From Candidatus Gastranaerophilales bacterium (GTDB lineage Bacteria > Cyanobacteriota > Vampirovibrionia > Gastranaerophilales > Gastranaerophilaceae): 64,000 nucleotides of DNA. Below, one piece after another: positions 63,965-64,000 of the stretch (its first letter is position 1; the number at the start of each line of letters is the position of its first letter). The translations under genes and the position numbers were made by a program. The stretch is from positions 62,001-126,000 of the forward strand of contig CAJUNK010000003.1 in the NCBI GenBank assembly GCA_910587815.1, written 5' to 3'. A model generated the notes under the pieces. That model was given only the letters and a program-made list of their open reading frames with translations. It was not told the DNA's origin and did no database searches.

Positions 63965-64000
63965 TGTCGTACGGTTTTCGCCCTCACAGCCAGGCTAAAC

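Overview
The window is a low-GC bacterial chromosome segment, apart from a GC-richer tail after about 60.6 kb. TAA, TAG and TGA all act as stops. The gene set includes a CsaB-type pyruvyl transferase, FtsH, a DUF151 nuclease, class III-like prepilins with large C-terminal domains, YtxH/DUF948 proteins, a CPHG..CPxC protein, and a corrinoid/iron-sulfur protein pair. My best guess is a gut-type non-photosynthetic cyanobacterial relative (Gastranaerophilales/Vampirovibrionia). This rests on gene style and family content, not on a marker-gene search.

Layout. 0-5.4 kb: the tail of a methyltransferase-like gene, tRNA-Gln, an AGCS symporter, a YuiF-like antiporter, a YczE-like membrane protein, tRNA-Asn, and a YtxH-DUF948-YtxH operon. 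5.5-12.4 kb: MerR regulator, RimO, a GT-C-like membrane protein, two hypotheticals, PyrG, GatC. 12.5-20.1 kb: two orphan response regulators, a pentapeptide protein, two coupled TolC-hairpin-like secreted proteins, a prepilin with a tail-collar-like end, and a minus-strand set of unknown membrane proteins behind a cobalamin-riboswitch-like leader. 20.3-25 kb: TolC-MacA-MacB efflux operon. 25-35.3 kb: tRNA-Leu, DUF1858, bifunctional nuclease, a 438-residue hypothetical, a cytosolic-looking 5'-nucleotidase, agmatinase, CoaE, BI-1 family, RecJ, ferredoxin, DUF2023. 35.3-44.1 kb: radical SAM plus SDR pair, a PfkB-family protein lacking its catalytic Asp, CsaB, a HisA-HisI-HisE fusion, HisD, DUF374 acyltransferase, and a frameshifted HNH nuclease. 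44.1-60.6 kb: FtsH with the two corrinoid protein subunits, FolK, BaiN-like flavoprotein, XRE regulator, a 940-residue glycine-rich prepilin, YhcC, a tiny zinc ribbon, SurE, PurH, an Fsr-like MFS carrier, Maf, CorA.

60.7-63.9 kb is the unusual part. Ten imperfect cassettes lie head to tail on the + strand. Each carries an open Cys-rich core (DNCYPxxIW ... NNGxY ... TLAFSVR) whose framework is nearly fixed while the two loops between framework blocks differ completely. None has a visible start codon with ribosome binding site, a signal peptide or a full N-terminus, and frames break between cores. The layout resembles a reservoir of silent donor cassettes that could feed a surface protein outside the window by gene conversion. 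That function is inference. The repeats, the conserved blocks and the open cores are seen directly.

Other points that stand out: several genes have promoters placed so that transcription should begin at the start codon (leaderless mRNAs); three GC-rich multi-hairpin elements lie between genes or inside the array; and a putative B12 riboswitch sits ahead of genes with no known B12 role.
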